Assembly: GCA_036940085.1 (NCBI GenBank)
Contig: JALLBK010000492.1
Location: 1-18,528, forward strand
Length of the DNA: 18,528 bases
Direction: 5' to 3'
Source of the DNA: Discostella pseudostelligera
Lineage: Eukaryota; Bacillariophyta; Thalassiosirophyceae; Thalassiosirales; Thalassiosiraceae
Translations under genes and position numbers: made by a program
In this document: positions 18,191-18,528 of the stretch, one piece after another
How positions within the stretch are numbered: position 1 is the first letter of the stretch
Layout of the letters: every line of letters begins with the position of its first letter
Notes under the pieces: model-generated
The model's database searches: none
What the model was told of the DNA's origin: nothing
What the model saw: the letters and a program-made list of their open reading frames with translations, nothing else

Positions 18191-18528
18191 TCAATCGAGA
18201 TCAATCGTATGGTGCCGACTCCAAGTGACTTCACCATCACCAAACCTCTCTCGAATTGATAAAATTTGACGACGGAGTTCCTTTTTGATGCGGTCGGTTG
18301 CTTGCCTGGATGTACGGCGAAGATGAATAGTAGCATACGCATCGATGCTGTCGTTGATTACCGCCTTCCACTTGAGCATTGTCGAAGACTCAATATTACC
18401 GTGGATTGTTGTTTCGAGATATCCAAACAACCAGGCTCGGCCAGACAAATCGAAGGGTGGTTCGAATGGATTGCCCAGGGCTGCGATGACCTCATCGGAG
18501 AGAAGAGGAGGCTGCTTAGTAAAGTTGA
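18191..18528 (-). CDS. Unrecognised protein, C-terminal 112 residues or so (partial)
   Basis: The minus-strand frame is open from the right window edge to TGA at 18191-18193 and encodes about 111-112 residues. I recognise no family. Visible features are an SGRAWLFGYLETTIHG segment, a predicted amphipathic helix rich in Arg/Lys (HLRRTSRQATDRIKKELRR) and an FGDGEVTW end. There is no membrane span. The real start lies outside the window. The frame is called coding because it runs uninterrupted with balanced composition, whereas the DNA just past its stop turns repetitive. An intron at or beyond the edge cannot be excluded. Confidence 0.55.
   Translation of the reverse strand, partial: NFTKQPPLLSDEVIAALGNPFEPPFDLSGRAWLFGYLETTIHGNIESSTMLKWKAVINDSIDAYATIHLRRTSRQATDRIKKELRRQILSIRERFGDGEVTWSRHHTIDLD

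Noticed and set aside
17932..18342. A minus-strand open frame with a repeating FPRVxxxSRVV peptide.
   Set aside because: The period comes from the DNA repeat. It overlaps the better-supported terminal coding frame at 18191-18528 in another phase, and repeat spacing is not kept in multiples of three with a conserved peptide.
1..18528. A search for tRNA, rRNA, CRISPR arrays, bacterial operators or viral genes.
   Set aside because: Nothing convincing was seen by eye. The spliced eukaryotic gene structure argues against prokaryotic features.

Overview
The window looks like nuclear DNA of a photosynthetic stramenopile, most likely a diatom. Genes are compact, with few and short GT-AG introns (67-172 nt). 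A carotenoid cleavage dioxygenase starts with a signal peptide followed by a Ser/Phe cleavage motif, as in proteins imported into complex plastids. A membrane-anchored kinase carries a DFN motif that I recall as common in diatom kinases. The species cannot be named from this sequence. No rRNA, tRNA, CRISPR array, IS element or prokaryotic operon was seen.

Layout. (1) 31-615 (+): an FKBP-type prolyl isomerase with an N-terminal linker-histone (H15) fold. (2) 881-2456 (-): serine hydroxymethyltransferase in two exons, convergent with gene 1. (3) 2861-4372 (+): allantoicase with two repeats and a C-terminal SHL. It shares a roughly 400-bp divergent promoter with SHMT. (4) 4464-6749 (-): a three-exon, single-pass-membrane kinase-like protein. 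(5) 7272-8501 (-): a protein with a Siva-type cysteine-rich C-terminus and a PIP-box-like motif. (6) 8863-11711 (-): a plastid-type carotenoid cleavage dioxygenase in eight exons, one of only 11 nt. (7) 12197-15272 (+): Golgi tethering subunit COG7, two exons, divergent from gene 6. (8) 15678-17559 (-): an ABHD17-like alpha/beta hydrolase, two exons. (9) 18191 to the right edge (-): the C-terminal end of an unrecognised protein.

I assembled exon structures by hand. In every multi-exon gene the splice phases close and the joined protein restores family motifs that the separate open frames lack, such as the SHMT N-terminus, the kinase segment after the ATP lysine, the four CCD iron histidines and the hydrolase Asp/His.

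Non-genic structure includes a 130-bp hairpin element with 42-bp arms flanked by a 9-bp direct repeat (15335-15482), which looks like a MITE. A three-copy degenerate tandem repeat (18033-18186) combines E2F-like, GACGACTCGACTAA and G-box motifs. E2F-like sites also occur in several promoters, and there are several perfect 12-14 bp palindromes. The genes are mostly unrelated housekeeping functions. Only SHMT and allantoicase (one-carbon and nitrogen/purine metabolism, divergently placed) suggest a possible regulatory link. I found no clear multi-gene novel system. The best leads are the H15-FKBP fusion, the Siva-like protein with a PIP-like motif, the CCD microexon, the MITE-like hairpin and the 18-kb repeat cluster.
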